A stretch of 64,000 nt of DNA from Flavobacterium aquidurense. Its GTDB lineage: Bacteria; Bacteroidota; Bacteroidia; Flavobacteriales; Flavobacteriaceae. A program made the position numbers and the translations under genes. The notes under the pieces are model-generated. The model had not been told where the DNA came from. It saw only the letters and a list, made by a program, of their open reading frames with translations, and did no database searches. Positions 51,649 to 60,978 of this stretch are shown piece by piece; position 1 is the first letter of the stretch; the number at the start of each line of letters is the position of its first letter. Location of the stretch: contig FNPS01000009.1 in NCBI GenBank assembly GCA_900107365.1, forward strand, positions 124,001 through 188,000, in the 5' to 3' direction.

Positions 51649-53640
51649 ATGCAGACCGGAGAAAATGAACAGGCACTGAGAAAAATTTTAGATATGACCC
51701 GTCTTATAAGCATTGCGCTTCTGGTCATTCATTTTTATTATTACGGTTACACTCTTTTTGCTGAACTCGGCTTTACATCAAAGTTCAGCGACCGAATTCT
51801 GAAAAATATTTACAGAACAAGTCTCTTTAGTTACTTTCATAAATCCAAGTTGCTGGTTCTGCTACTAGTAATTATTTCCCTTCTTGGTGCCAAAGGACGT
51901 AAAGATGAAAAGTTAAAGCTAAAAACCGCATTATATTTTATCTTGGCCGGGCTCTTTTTATACTTTGGAAGCTTTTTTATTCTATGGATGAAATCTAAAA
52001 ACTTAGCCGTTTTCGTGTTGTATATTTTTGTTACCTCCCTGGGTTATCTCCTCGTGATCTCTGGAGGAACACTACTTAGCAGAATTATTACCAGGACATT
52101 AAATGGTAAAGACATTTTCAATAAAGAAAACGAAACATTTCCACAAGAAGAAAGACTTTTACAAAATGAGTATTCCATCAATCTCCCTGCTGAGTATCAT
52201 CTACGTGATAAAGTCCGAAAAAGCTGGATCAACATTATAAATCCTTTTCGCGGTTTATTAGTATGCGGGTCACCGGGATCCGGTAAATCCTATTTTGTCA
52301 TTCGACATATTATAACCCAGCATATCTCAAAAGGCTTTACAATGTTTGTCTATGATTTTAAATTTGATGACCTCACTAAAATTACATACAACGCTTACCT
52401 AAAATTCAGGCATTTGTATGCTGTTCAGCCAAAGTTCTTTGTCATCAATTTTGACGACCTTAACCGCTGTCACAGATGCAATCCATTGGAACCTTCATCA
52501 ATGACAGGCATCACCGATGCTGCTGAATCCGCTCGCACTATTCTTCTGGGACTTAACCGCGAATGGATCAAAAAGCAGGGAGATTTTTTTGTTGAATCTC
52601 CCATTAACTTTCTAACTGCCGTTATATGGTATCTGAAAAAACACAACAATGGAGAGTTTTGCACCTTGCCTCATGTAATCGAGCTCATGCAGCTGGAATA
52701 TCATAACCTCTTTAGCCTTTTGCGCTCTGAAAAAGAAATTGAAGTACTTATTAATCCTTTTGTCAGCGCCTTCCAAAATGAAGCGTCAGAGCAACTGGAG
52801 GGACAAATCGCCTCGGCTAAAATTGCCATGTCAAGACTATCATCACCTCAGCTATATTATGTATTATGCGGTAACGATTTTTCCCTTGATATAAATAATC
52901 CCCTTGAACCTAAAATCATATGTATGGGAAATAATCCGCAAAAAATACAAACCTACGGAGCTGTCCTTTCACTATTTATCAATCGCCTTATTAAACAGGT
53001 AAACCAGAAAGACAAACTCAAAAGCAGTCTGATTTTTGACGAATTCCCAACCGTTTACCTCAACAATATAGACAGCCTCATTGCTACAGCCAGAAGCAAT
53101 AAAGTGGCTACATGTTTAGGCATTCAGGACCTTAGCCAGCTTAAAAAAGATTATGGCCGCGAACAGGCCGATGTTGTAATGAACATCACCGGAAACATTA
53201 TCTCAGGACAGGTTTCAGGGGATACTGCCAAGCAGCTTTCGGAACGTTTTGGGAAAATTATGCAGGATCGCGAAAGCCTTTCAATTAACAATTCTGATAC
53301 CTCAATCAGCCGTTCGCGTCAGCTTGAATCTGCCGTTCCTGCCTCGAAAATTTCCTCTCTTAGTTCGGGTGAATTTGTTGGTATGACTGCCGATAATCCC
53401 GACTGCCGAATTGATCTTAAGACATTTCACGCACAAATTATAAACGATCATAAATCACTGCAAAAGGAAACAGAAAACTACATAGATTTCCCCCCTGTTC
53501 GAACCCTAAACAATACAATAGTTAACAGGGTCTATGATCAGATTAAAATGGATATTCAGGAACTTGTAGAATCTGAAATTAATGCAATCTCTGAAGACCA
53601 CAGCCGTCTGCATCTACTTTTGAAAAAAAAGAAAACCTGA
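51649..53640 (+). CDS. Type IV coupling protein (VirD4/TraG-like)
   Basis: The 663-residue ATPase has two to three N-terminal membrane helices (about 18-35, 65-84, 95-140), a Walker A GSPGSGKS (207-214) and a Walker B (IFDEFPTVY, Asp464-Glu465). The remainder is a soluble RecA-like domain with a VMNITGNIISGQVSG motif. It delivers the relaxase-DNA complex to the transfer channel. It follows the relaxase by 20 bases. Confidence 0.93.
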   Translation: MQTGENEQALRKILDMTRLISIALLVIHFYYYGYTLFAELGFTSKFSDRILKNIYRTSLFSYFHKSKLLVLLLVIISLLGAKGRKDEKLKLKTALYFILAGLFLYFGSFFILWMKSKNLAVFVLYIFVTSLGYLLVISGGTLLSRIITRTLNGKDIFNKENETFPQEERLLQNEYSINLPAEYHLRDKVRKSWINIINPFRGLLVCGSPGSGKSYFVIRHIITQHISKGFTMFVYDFKFDDLTKITYNAYLKFRHLYAVQPKFFVINFDDLNRCHRCNPLEPSSMTGITDAAESARTILLGLNREWIKKQGDFFVESPINFLTAVIWYLKKHNNGEFCTLPHVIELMQLEYHNLFSLLRSEKEIEVLINPFVSAFQNEASEQLEGQIASAKIAMSRLSSPQLYYVLCGNDFSLDINNPLEPKIICMGNNPQKIQTYGAVLSLFINRLIKQVNQKDKLKSSLIFDEFPTVYLNNIDSLIATARSNKVATCLGIQDLSQLKKDYGREQADVVMNITGNIISGQVSGDTAKQLSERFGKIMQDRESLSINNSDTSISRSRQLESAVPASKISSLSSGEFVGMTADNPDCRIDLKTFHAQIINDHKSLQKETENYIDFPPVRTLNNTIVNRVYDQIKMDIQELVESEINAISEDHSRLHLLLKKKKT

Positions 53641-53818
53641 TCTAATTTTCTTTATCCTCTCTTATGATTTTCAACTTCTGGGGGCTTAATTTTTGTACTA
53701 AACTTTTAACTTAATTTTAATTCGATTTCTTTTATCATCTAAATCGATGACCCTTAGACAGGTGAAGATAACACTGCAGAAATCCAGCGAATTTTAAATC
53801 CAAAAACGGGCTTGACAC

Positions 53819-53849
53819 TTGCCCTGGTTGGGCTTTTTACTTAATTTTG
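53819..53849 (+). promoter_or_regulatory. Promoter of 53854-54090, near-leaderless
   Basis: TTG at 53819-53821 and TAATTTTG at 53842-53849 match the Bacteroidota promoter with a 20-base spacer. Only four bases lie between the -7 box and the ATG, so the mRNA would start about at the start codon. A GGGC/GCCC pairing and a GCCC-x5-GGGC-TTTTT hairpin overlap this promoter. Confidence 0.5.
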
Positions 53850-53853
53850 CAGT

Positions 53854-54090
53854 ATGACTCCAGATGAAATAAAACGCTACTTTGAAGCCACTCCTCCACC
53901 AGAAGAAGTGGATTGGAAGCCTTGGGCAAAAATCACAAACTCTCAGGTTTTTCTCAAAAGCTGTTACTCAACTATAAACAATTATAAAGGAAGTCTTGAT
54001 ATGTGCCCGGCATGGTGGCATTTGAAAGATTTTTATCTTCTTGTTAGACGAAATTCACAGGAACCTAAAAGCGAAAATCAAACCGAATAA
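53854..54090 (+). CDS. DUF6965-like small protein
   Basis: The 78-residue protein has an N-terminal TPDEIKRYFEATPPPEEVDWKPWAKITNSQVFLKSCY pattern and a helical, aromatic-rich centre (CPAWWHLKDFYLLVRRN). It is likely DUF6965, a family of small proteins found in Bacteroidetes mobile DNA. No function is known. It has a near-leaderless promoter. Confidence 0.65.
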   Translation: MTPDEIKRYFEATPPPEEVDWKPWAKITNSQVFLKSCYSTINNYKGSLDMCPAWWHLKDFYLLVRRNSQEPKSENQTE

Positions 54091-54240
54091 GGCCAAAATT
54101 TCATCCTCTTTTTTAAGTGCGTCTTTACACTTACACCCTTATATTTTTTACTTTTTGGTTATCTTATTTTGCTACCGCCTTTTATGAGATGGGTCAAACT
54201 TACTTTGTCAAAACACTGGAAATAGTTTTTTCGTACAAGG

Positions 54241-54411
54241 TCACCTATCCTTTTTTATTATAAAGGCATTTTCAGAATATTTATCAGAAACACTCCTACT
54301 TTCAATAATATAGAGATGCTGCTCAGTATCAATCTTAATTTTCGGTATACAACAGAAATTTAAATTGTTGAACGTTGCCATATAATACTGTATCCTAATA
54401 TTAAGAAGCAT
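54241..54411 (-). CDS. Possible small ORF (56 aa)
   Basis: A 56-residue ORF begins MLLNIRIQYYMATFNNLNFC and continues to KKDR. It follows the 82-residue gene on the same strand by 58 bases. An internal ATG at 54381 would give 46 residues. No family is recognised and coding evidence is weak; the rest of the 54091-54469 gap holds nothing else I can name. Confidence 0.3.
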   Translation of the reverse strand: MLLNIRIQYYMATFNNLNFCCIPKIKIDTEQHLYIIESRSVSDKYSENAFIIKKDR

Positions 54412-54469
54412 CTTTTGAAAGGTGACTTTTCATATTTTTTTTTCGAATTTCAAATCCGACAAGCAATGA

Positions 54470-54718
54470 TTACTTATAAATTGATACGCTGTCAGTGAGG
54501 TTTTCTTTGGCAATAAATGCAGTGATAAATTCTTGTACTTCACCAGCCGTTCCCATTTCAATATCAAAAGAATTGATATGAAATTCATCATCCTGATCCA
54601 GAATATGTATGATCTCTGTGTAGCCCTTTGAGATCAGACTTCCTTTTAATTTAATAATATTTGACTGCTGCCTGCCGTCCAGTTCTTTTCGAACCTTAAG
54701 CTTCATCCCCTTTTCCAT
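54470..54718 (-). CDS. Small hypothetical protein
   Basis: The 82-residue protein has an alpha/beta look (SNIIKLKGSLISKGYTEIIHILDQDDEFHINSFDIEM) with an acidic middle and no membrane segment. I do not recognise a family. It stands between the mobilisation operon and the xseAB genes, in the ICE. It may form a transcript with the small ORF downstream. Confidence 0.55.
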   Translation of the reverse strand: MEKGMKLKVRKELDGRQQSNIIKLKGSLISKGYTEIIHILDQDDEFHINSFDIEMGTAGEVQEFITAFIAKENLTDSVSIYK

Positions 54719-54905
54719 TGCAATTAATTTAAATAATATTGATGCTGTTTGATATCAAATATAAAAATTATTTAATGATATCTAATTCAAGATTCAATAA
54801 AATATATTGGTACTTTCATTACCAATCCTAGAGGCTATCAGCTTGTTATTTCTAAAAACAGGACAGCTTTATTCTAATTATTATGGAATAAAAAGACAAA
54901 AAAAA

Positions 54906-54926
54906 TCCCATTATATTCTAATGGGA
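54906..54926 (-). terminator. Terminator of the xseA-xseB operon
   Basis: TCCCATTA (54906-54913) and TAATGGGA (54919-54926) form a perfect 8-bp stem, followed on the minus strand by T8. It ends 123 bases after xseB; nothing else is seen in the 54719-55049 gap. Confidence 0.85.
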
Positions 54927-55049
54927 CTTATAAAGTAAGAGGCATATATAAATTGAATATCAAAATTTTTAATTTTAAGTATTCCTGTTTATTCGGTTTA
55001 TACATCTTCATAACGAAGAAACCTTTTGTCTATTATATACCTTCCCTTA

Positions 55050-55259
55050 TTAGTTCTCAGGATTCTCCATCCTGCTTATGATTTTATTAACTTCCGCTTC
55101 TGTGTTTTTAAGCTTGGTCTGGCAGAACTCAATAAGCTCTGATGCCCTTTTTACCTTTGAAGCCAATTCGTCAACTGATATTTCTTCGTTTTCTATTTCT
55201 TTTGATATGGCTGTCAGCTCGGACTTTGCCGCCTCATAGGTCAGTTTCTCTTCCATCAT
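55050..55259 (-). CDS. xseB: Exodeoxyribonuclease VII small subunit
   Basis: The 69-residue protein has the XseB pattern LTYEAAKSELTAISKEIENEEISVDELASKVKRASELIEFCQTKLKNTE. It is a two-helix chain that assembles on the XseA C-terminus. It overlaps the end of xseA by 26 bases. Exonuclease VII degrades single-stranded DNA from both ends; a copy on an ICE could act on transfer or defence intermediates. Confidence 0.92.
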   Translation of the reverse strand: MMEEKLTYEAAKSELTAISKEIENEEISVDELASKVKRASELIEFCQTKLKNTEAEVNKIISRMENPEN

Positions 55260-56670
55260 ATTGTATTTTTTCTTTAACGGTACTTTTAAGTTTAGCGTCT
55301 TTTAGGATCACTTCTATCTCCTGCCCTGCCTCTATATTTTCGGCGCTGCTGATAATTTTTTCATTTACCTTCACAATAGCATAACCTTTGCGAAGGATAT
55401 TATTCGGGGACATCATTTGAATACTTTTCTGGTGGTAGTCCAAAGTGAGCTTCTCATGGCGAAGATACTCACTCGCTGTATTCTTTATACTATTTTTTAT
55501 ATTCACTAAATCATTTTTATTCTGCTGTATCAGCATTTTAGGGCTCTGTGCCAGCTGATGTACAGTTAAAATAAGTCTCTTTTGGTGTTCATACAATACT
55601 GACTTGGCATTGCTTATAATCCGATGATTAGTTCGGGTCAGCTCTTCCCCATGCATCTGTATGAGTTCTTTTGTATAACGAGTAATGTCGTTCTTGAGCT
55701 CGCTTAGTTCTTTGTAATGGACATGAAAAAGTTTCTGTGATTTTATGATTATATTTTGCTGCAGTGAGAATATTTCAAGCTCAAAACTTCGGTTATGTGC
55801 AATGATAAACTCAGCCGCCTTGGTTGGTGTTTTGGTATTCGTATGTGCCATCAGGTCCGTTATACTTACATTTTTCTGGTGTCCTATACCCGTTATGACC
55901 GGAATGGGAAACTTGGCTACTGCCCTTCCAATATTGTAATTGTCAAAAATCAGAAAATCAGACTGTGAGCCTCCTCCCCTGTTAATCACAACAGCATCAT
56001 ACGCTATCCCTGTATTATAAATTTCAATGAGTTTATTTAAGAATAATTTTGCATTGTTATCCCCCTGCACGACGGTATAATAGTCATCAATCTGGAAAAC
56101 ATATCCAAAATTATTATGCTGCATCGTGTGCCGGAAATCCTCATTCCCTGCCGAGCTGCTCGAAGATATAACAGCTATCCTCTGAATTACGACAGGAAGC
56201 TGTAGCCTGCTGTTATACGTCGAGTAACCATCTCCTTCTTTTTGGATATACTCATTTTCTCTGACCAGGCGCTCAAGGGTAGCATTTCGCTGCTGCTCGA
56301 GTATTCCCAGCATAAAATTACTGTCGATATCCAGCACACTAACTGATAAACCGTACAAAGGATGATAATCCACGCTCACCTGAACTAGGACATGAAGGTT
56401 GTTGGTAAAGGTTTGTCCTGTATTTTTTTCAAACTCCTCAATACGAATAGCTCCTCCTCCCCATGATTTTCCCATCATCTTAGCTGTAATGGCGTTACCA
56501 TTCTGCGCCTTCTCCACCAGCTCAAAGTAATGAATCTTTTTATCGGCTTTAAAGGAATGATTGGTGATATCGGCAAGTACCCAGAAACGCTGTCCTTCAA
56601 AACGCGAGCTAATCGTGTCATGGATCATATCATTTAGCGCTGATAGTCTGATATACTGCTGGGGTTCCAT
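55234..56670 (-). CDS. xseA: Exodeoxyribonuclease VII large subunit
   Basis: I take the ATG at 56670 (MEPQQYIRLSALNDMI), which gives 478 residues; an upstream in-frame ATG at 56724 would add 18 residues of poor fit. An N-terminal OB fold (about 25-115, FWVLADITNHSF and VSVDYHPLYGLSVSVLDI) is followed by the catalytic domain (RIAVISSSSSAGNEDF, INRGGGSQSD, PVITGIGHQKNVSITDLMAHTNTKTPTKAAE) and a long coiled coil that binds XseB. It forms exonuclease VII with the next gene. Confidence 0.92.
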   Translation of the reverse strand: MEPQQYIRLSALNDMIHDTISSRFEGQRFWVLADITNHSFKADKKIHYFELVEKAQNGNAITAKMMGKSWGGGAIRIEEFEKNTGQTFTNNLHVLVQVSVDYHPLYGLSVSVLDIDSNFMLGILEQQRNATLERLVRENEYIQKEGDGYSTYNSRLQLPVVIQRIAVISSSSSAGNEDFRHTMQHNNFGYVFQIDDYYTVVQGDNNAKLFLNKLIEIYNTGIAYDAVVINRGGGSQSDFLIFDNYNIGRAVAKFPIPVITGIGHQKNVSITDLMAHTNTKTPTKAAEFIIAHNRSFELEIFSLQQNIIIKSQKLFHVHYKELSELKNDITRYTKELIQMHGEELTRTNHRIISNAKSVLYEHQKRLILTVHQLAQSPKMLIQQNKNDLVNIKNSIKNTASEYLRHEKLTLDYHQKSIQMMSPNNILRKGYAIVKVNEKIISSAENIEAGQEIEVILKDAKLKSTVKEKIQYDGRETDL

Positions 56671-56784
56671 TGATCGGGATTTCTTACTGCCTGCTAAGGT
56701 ACAAATATTAGGACGGAATCTCAAAAAGGCTAAAAAAGGACAGTTTTATTTTCATTCAAAACGGGTTAAAAGGGCAGCTAAAGT

Positions 56785-56868
56785 AGTGTCCGCCGTCACC
56801 TGCATGCGCATAACGGCTAGCGCCACCCTTCGGGACTTATAGCACTCCGGCTTCCTTATCCGGACACT
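56785..56868. other. Long structured hairpin upstream of ssb
   Basis: AGTGTCCG (56785-56792) pairs with CGGACACT (56861-56868), and inside GCCGT (56792-56796) can pair with ACGGC (56813-56817). CCGCCGTCAC is shared with the hairpin upstream of traE (28866-28952). It lies between divergent xseA and ssb, 100 bases before ssb. It may be a regulatory RNA element or a single-strand DNA signal. Confidence 0.55.
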
Positions 56869-56970
56869 TTACTCGTGCTTTCTTTTTTCCCGTTTTTTCT
56901 TTTGAAAACAATTTTTGAAAGGCAGGGATGAAGAAATTAAAAAAATCTCTAATCATAAAATTTTTCAATC

Positions 56971-57363
56971 ATGGAAATCACAGGACGTATTACAAAAGAT
57001 GCCACCGTGCACAAAATTTCAAATGACAAACAGGTTGTTAATTTCTCTATTGCCATAAATGACAGCTACAAGCCAAAAGACAGTAGCGAGTACAAAGAAA
57101 TTGTAACCTATATCGATTGTTCGTATTGGCTAAACAGCAAATCAGCTGACTATCTAAAAAAAGGCGCTCTTGTTCAGCTTTTTGGTCGAATCGGTCTAAA
57201 TGTTTACACATCCTCTGACGGAAAGGCTTTAGGCAGTTTGACTTTTCACACGAACAATCTTAAGATTTTGGTTTTTGCCAAAAAAGTACAAACACCTGAA
57301 ATCACTCCAAATCCTAAAGCACAGCAAAACGGCAAGGATGAACCCGATGACCTCCCATTTTAA
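56971..57363 (+). CDS. ssb: Single-stranded DNA-binding protein
   Basis: The 130-residue protein has an OB fold (MEITGRITKDATVHKISNDKQVVNFSIAINDSYKP ... KKGALVQLFGRI) and the conserved acidic C-terminal tip DEPDDLPF for partner binding. An ICE-encoded Ssb protects transferred single strands in the recipient and can act with XseAB and the relaxase. It heads the ssb-PcfK-PcfJ block. Confidence 0.93.
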   Translation: MEITGRITKDATVHKISNDKQVVNFSIAINDSYKPKDSSEYKEIVTYIDCSYWLNSKSADYLKKGALVQLFGRIGLNVYTSSDGKALGSLTFHTNNLKILVFAKKVQTPEITPNPKAQQNGKDEPDDLPF

Positions 57364-57409
57364 ATCCTACAAGCCAATATTGAATATCAACGCCAAAAAA
57401 TCAATAGTT

Positions 57410-57769
57410 ATGAAAGCCTTAGAAAAATCAATTTACAGAGAGTACGCAGTAAGCGCAGAGTTTGACAAGATAATCTTAGCCAACATGGAAGGCTATGATG
57501 GAAAAAAGAAGGAACAGCTTAAATCATTCTTGGAAGATATGCAACGTGGTGGCTGTGTTAGCGGTATGATAGGGGAATTTATTTATCACTCTGACTGCAA
57601 AGATTTTTACATCAATCATCTTGACGATCTCGAAGATATAAGAAAGGATTTGGAAGATTCCCTTGGGGAACCAATTGCAAACCGTTACGAAAGTCCGCAC
57701 TACACCTTTATGTGTTGGCTATGCTTTGAGGAATACTGTTTTGACATCTACAGAAACAGTTTTGAGTAA
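57410..57769 (+). CDS. ICE-conserved protein, DUF7222-like
   Basis: I take the ATG at 57410 (MKALEKSIYREYAVSAEFDK), not a start at 57275 in the same frame that would overlap ssb. The 119-residue protein is acidic and helical with a Cys/aromatic end (TFMCWLCFEEYCFDIYRNSF). It fits a family of unknown function (DUF7222-like) found beside Ssb and PcfK in Bacteroidetes elements; the family name is tentative. Function unknown. Confidence 0.65.
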   Translation: MKALEKSIYREYAVSAEFDKIILANMEGYDGKKKEQLKSFLEDMQRGGCVSGMIGEFIYHSDCKDFYINHLDDLEDIRKDLEDSLGEPIANRYESPHYTFMCWLCFEEYCFDIYRNSFE

Positions 57770-57797
57770 GCACTTTTTCAATCTTAAATCTATCCTT

Positions 57798-58178
57798 ATG
57801 AAAGCTTCCGAACAATTTAAAACCGCTATAGAAAATTATCTAAGCGACTTGGCACAAACGGACTTAGTCTTTGCGCCAAACCTCAGTAAAGTATCCAAAA
57901 ACATCGAAAGCTGTATCAATTATATTTTCGGTGAAGTCAAAAAAACAGGATTATGCGCCTTTGACAATCAGGAAATCTTTGACATGGCTGTCAAATATTA
58001 CACCGATGACACTATTGTCGCTCCTGCTCCTTTTAGCTGTAAAGTGGTCACAAATCCGCCTGTAGTGGCTGATTTATTCTCGTCCGCTCCCTTAGACACT
58101 CCGATTACTCAGTCGAAAACTATAGTAAAACAAGTGACAAAACACGTAGAGAAAACCTTAACACTTTTTGACCTATGA
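57798..58178 (+). CDS. PcfK-like protein
   Basis: I take the ATG at 57798 (MKASEQFKTAIENYLSDLAQ), since a longer frame from 57663 would overlap the preceding gene. The 126-residue protein has an N-terminal helical PcfK-like domain with FGEVKKTGLCAFDNQEIFDMAVKYYTDD and a Ser/Thr-rich tail. PcfK family members are found in conjugative elements; the function is not known. It overlaps the PcfJ start by four bases, so both are coupled. Confidence 0.82.
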   Translation: MKASEQFKTAIENYLSDLAQTDLVFAPNLSKVSKNIESCINYIFGEVKKTGLCAFDNQEIFDMAVKYYTDDTIVAPAPFSCKVVTNPPVVADLFSSAPLDTPITQSKTIVKQVTKHVEKTLTLFDL

Positions 58179-59485
58179 AACCTAAAACCATTATAGAGAA
58201 AGAGATAGTTGATTTAAGTGCTACACTTAAGCCTATTAAGACTCAGGTGTATACTTGGGCAGAAAAAAACATTTTCCTTAAATGGGGTGTACTCTCTCGT
58301 GGAAAATTCAATTGCCTTGAATGCACCCACTCTTGGAAACCTCAATCTCAAAGCAAATCCTGTGATAAATACATAAAATGTACTGTCTGCGAAGGAAGGC
58401 TTAAAATGAAACAATACAATCAGGTTCATTTTAAGGAAATTGAATATTCCGCCGTTTTGGATGTATGTGGCGGATTTCAGGTAGTGCGAATTATCTGTTC
58501 GCACAAACACATGAAAAAAAATACAAGTCCAACTTATTTTCACAAGGAAGTAATGCAACATTGGATAAATTTTAAAGGCGAAGTACGTACAATGTCCTTA
58601 ACTACAAATGTATTTTCAAATGTTTACGATGCATGGCAATATTATTCCCCTCTTGAAATCCGTCCTAGAGATTTTCAGGACTCTCCAAAATTTCGCATTA
58701 ATCCTTATAAAATTTATCCAAACATCAAAGTTCTGCCTGTACTCAAAAGAAACGGATTTAAAAGTGGTTTTTATAATATCGCTCCGCAGATTTTATTTAC
58801 TTCACTCTTAAAAGATACAATCACTGAAACGCTTTTAAAGTCATCACAGACTTCACTTCTTTCTTACTACCTTAATGTGCATTATCAGAATATTAAACAG
58901 AATTGGCAAGCGGTTAAAACCTGCCTGAAATCTAAGTACCAAATTGAGGATTTTAAAATTTGGGAAGATTATATTGCTCTTCTCAATTGGTTTAAAAAAG
59001 ACCTCAGCAGTCCCGCTTATGTCTGTCCTATAGATCTCCATGATGCTCATGACAGATTGGTTGTCAAAAAAAGGGAGTTGCAAAGAAAAAAATATCTTTT
59101 AAAAATGCGTTCTGAAATCGAGCAAGCACAGGTAAAATATATGAAGGAAAAAAAGCAATTTTTCGGACTTATTTTTAAAGATGAAAACCTAACAATTAGA
59201 GTATTGGAAAATGTACAAGATTTCCTCGACGAAGGAGATATTTTGCATCATTGCATTTTCACAAATGAATATTTTAAAAAGAAAGATTCATTGATATTAT
59301 CTGCAAGAATTGATAATAAACCAATTGAAACACTAGAGGTTTCTCTTTCTAAAATGGAAATTACTCAATGCCATGGTAATAAAAATAGTTATTCACAACA
59401 TCATAAAGTCATTATGGAACTGATGTGTAAAAACCTTTACCAGATTCGTTCAAGAATGAAAAAGAAAAAAGTAGAAAATTGCTAA
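58175..59485 (+). CDS. PcfJ-like protein
   Basis: The 436-residue protein has two CxxC pairs near the N-terminus (FNCLECTH and KCTVCEGR), a likely zinc ribbon, a helical middle, and a C-terminal PcfJ core (VLENVQDFLDEGDILHHCIFTNEYFKKKDSLILSARIDNK ... ITQCHGNKNSY). PcfJ-like proteins occur in conjugative elements of Firmicutes and Bacteroidetes but their role is unsettled. It ends at a strong terminator. Confidence 0.85.
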   Translation: MKPKTIIEKEIVDLSATLKPIKTQVYTWAEKNIFLKWGVLSRGKFNCLECTHSWKPQSQSKSCDKYIKCTVCEGRLKMKQYNQVHFKEIEYSAVLDVCGGFQVVRIICSHKHMKKNTSPTYFHKEVMQHWINFKGEVRTMSLTTNVFSNVYDAWQYYSPLEIRPRDFQDSPKFRINPYKIYPNIKVLPVLKRNGFKSGFYNIAPQILFTSLLKDTITETLLKSSQTSLLSYYLNVHYQNIKQNWQAVKTCLKSKYQIEDFKIWEDYIALLNWFKKDLSSPAYVCPIDLHDAHDRLVVKKRELQRKKYLLKMRSEIEQAQVKYMKEKKQFFGLIFKDENLTIRVLENVQDFLDEGDILHHCIFTNEYFKKKDSLILSARIDNKPIETLEVSLSKMEITQCHGNKNSYSQHHKVIMELMCKNLYQIRSRMKKKKVENC

Positions 59486-59522
59486 AAGCGGAAAAACCGA
59501 AGAAATTTCGGTTTTTCCGCTT
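59486..59522 (+). terminator. Terminator after the PcfJ-like gene
   Basis: A perfect 16-bp stem (59486-59501 with 59507-59522) contains an internal A5/T5 tract. Confidence 0.88.
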
Positions 59523-59717
59523 AGTAATACCCAGACATGTTTATTTCTCCGAGAGGTGAAAAATCATAAAGAGTTCATAAAATAAATATATTGCATCTCG
59601 TCAACTTATAAAGTAAACCAAGTATTTTTACCTGATTCCCCTATTTAGGAAATTATTAAATTTGCTCGTCTTAGACATAATTCCCACATCAATCATTTAT
59701 AGTATACAATCAAAAAT

Positions 59718-60791
59718 ATGATACCAAAAGTAACTGGTTTTGCAGGAGATCTTTTTGTCCCTTCAAAGCAATATTTAAAGCTTACAGGCGGATATTCGGA
59801 CAGGCCCGAATTGAAAGTTTTAGCAACAATTGCAGATTTGTTCTTAGTGCATGATAATGTTAGTATAAGGGCAGATGCATGGACTCTACAAGAATTATAT
59901 GGGTGCTTTACCAAAAATGAAATGGCAGAAATGCTGGAAAATAAAAGAATAAGTTTCTATCTGCCTCTATACCAAAATGGGTACAAGCAGGATTGGCTTA
60001 ACCATATTGAAAAACATTTTTCGAAATTTCCCAAACATGTACTAAAAGAAGACATATCTGGTAAAATTATCGCAAAACAGATATCAGACAATCTTTTACA
60101 GCCTACAGTTACAGACAATGAATTTTCAATTTTTGAAAACGAAATAAAAGATCTATTTTATAACCACGGAATTCAAAGGGACTCATTTTTTAGTATGGAT
60201 GTTCAAATTGGGTTCAATCAGGCAATTGACAAAATCCGAGAACTTTGGAATTGTGGACTATTATCAACAACATTCGATGAAGAAGTGCTTTATTATCTCG
60301 ATGTATGTGATAAAGCTTCATTTCTGAGAGAAAGTAAATTATCCACACCTGTACTCAATAGTGGTTCAGGTAAAATGATAGATAAATTACATAGTTATAA
60401 AAATTGTCCTAGTTTAATTAACGTATTAATGGCATCTTCTGATCCGACTAAGAAGATGATAGATATCGTTAATTCTCACGAAGCATCTGATTTAAGAAAG
60501 TGGCTTCAGGAAAATATAGAAAAAGATGTTGATGTCAGGGATGCCTATGAAACGACGCTATCAAAACTTCCGTCAAAAAATGAATGGATTGACTGGCTAA
60601 GATTTGGTGGTGTCTCAGTGGTAACAACTATAATGGGTACAATGTTGACTTCTGATCCAACATTAGGATTTCTAATCGGTACCGCAGGAGGGGCAATTGA
60701 CAAGATTTATGGCTCTAGTGCAATTGATGAAACTATGGAGCAATACAATCCTGAAGCGTGGTTTGGATTTATGAAAAATCAGGCTACATAG
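59718..60791 (+). CDS. Protein of unknown function upstream of the NACHT gene
   Basis: The 357-residue protein is soluble at first (VTGFAGDLFVPSKQYLKLTGGYSDRPELKVLATIADLFLVHDNVSIRADAWTL in pattern) and carries a C-terminal glycine-rich hydrophobic segment (GGVSVVTTIMGTMLTSDPTLGFLIGTAGG, about 299-328) that could insert in a membrane. I do not recognise a family. It lies 187 bases upstream of the nuclease-NACHT gene on the same strand and may be its partner or a separate defence gene. That link is inference. Confidence 0.6.
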   Translation: MIPKVTGFAGDLFVPSKQYLKLTGGYSDRPELKVLATIADLFLVHDNVSIRADAWTLQELYGCFTKNEMAEMLENKRISFYLPLYQNGYKQDWLNHIEKHFSKFPKHVLKEDISGKIIAKQISDNLLQPTVTDNEFSIFENEIKDLFYNHGIQRDSFFSMDVQIGFNQAIDKIRELWNCGLLSTTFDEEVLYYLDVCDKASFLRESKLSTPVLNSGSGKMIDKLHSYKNCPSLINVLMASSDPTKKMIDIVNSHEASDLRKWLQENIEKDVDVRDAYETTLSKLPSKNEWIDWLRFGGVSVVTTIMGTMLTSDPTLGFLIGTAGGAIDKIYGSSAIDETMEQYNPEAWFGFMKNQAT

Positions 60792-60978
60792 GGGAGTTTA
60801 ATCCCAAAATGCACCATTACAAAAGACTTCCTCTTTATCTTAATAATTTCAGAAATTTTAACCTGTAATTAATCCCCAGATTTTCAATGATTGTCTACTA
60901 TTTTTCAACTCCAAATCAGATCCAAATGATGCTGACTTCCAATAGTATTTTAATATATTTGAGAGAAATTTATTAAAT

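Noticed and set aside
58214..58561. 115-residue frame antisense to the PcfJ-like gene
   Set aside because: It lies wholly inside a supported gene and resembles no family.
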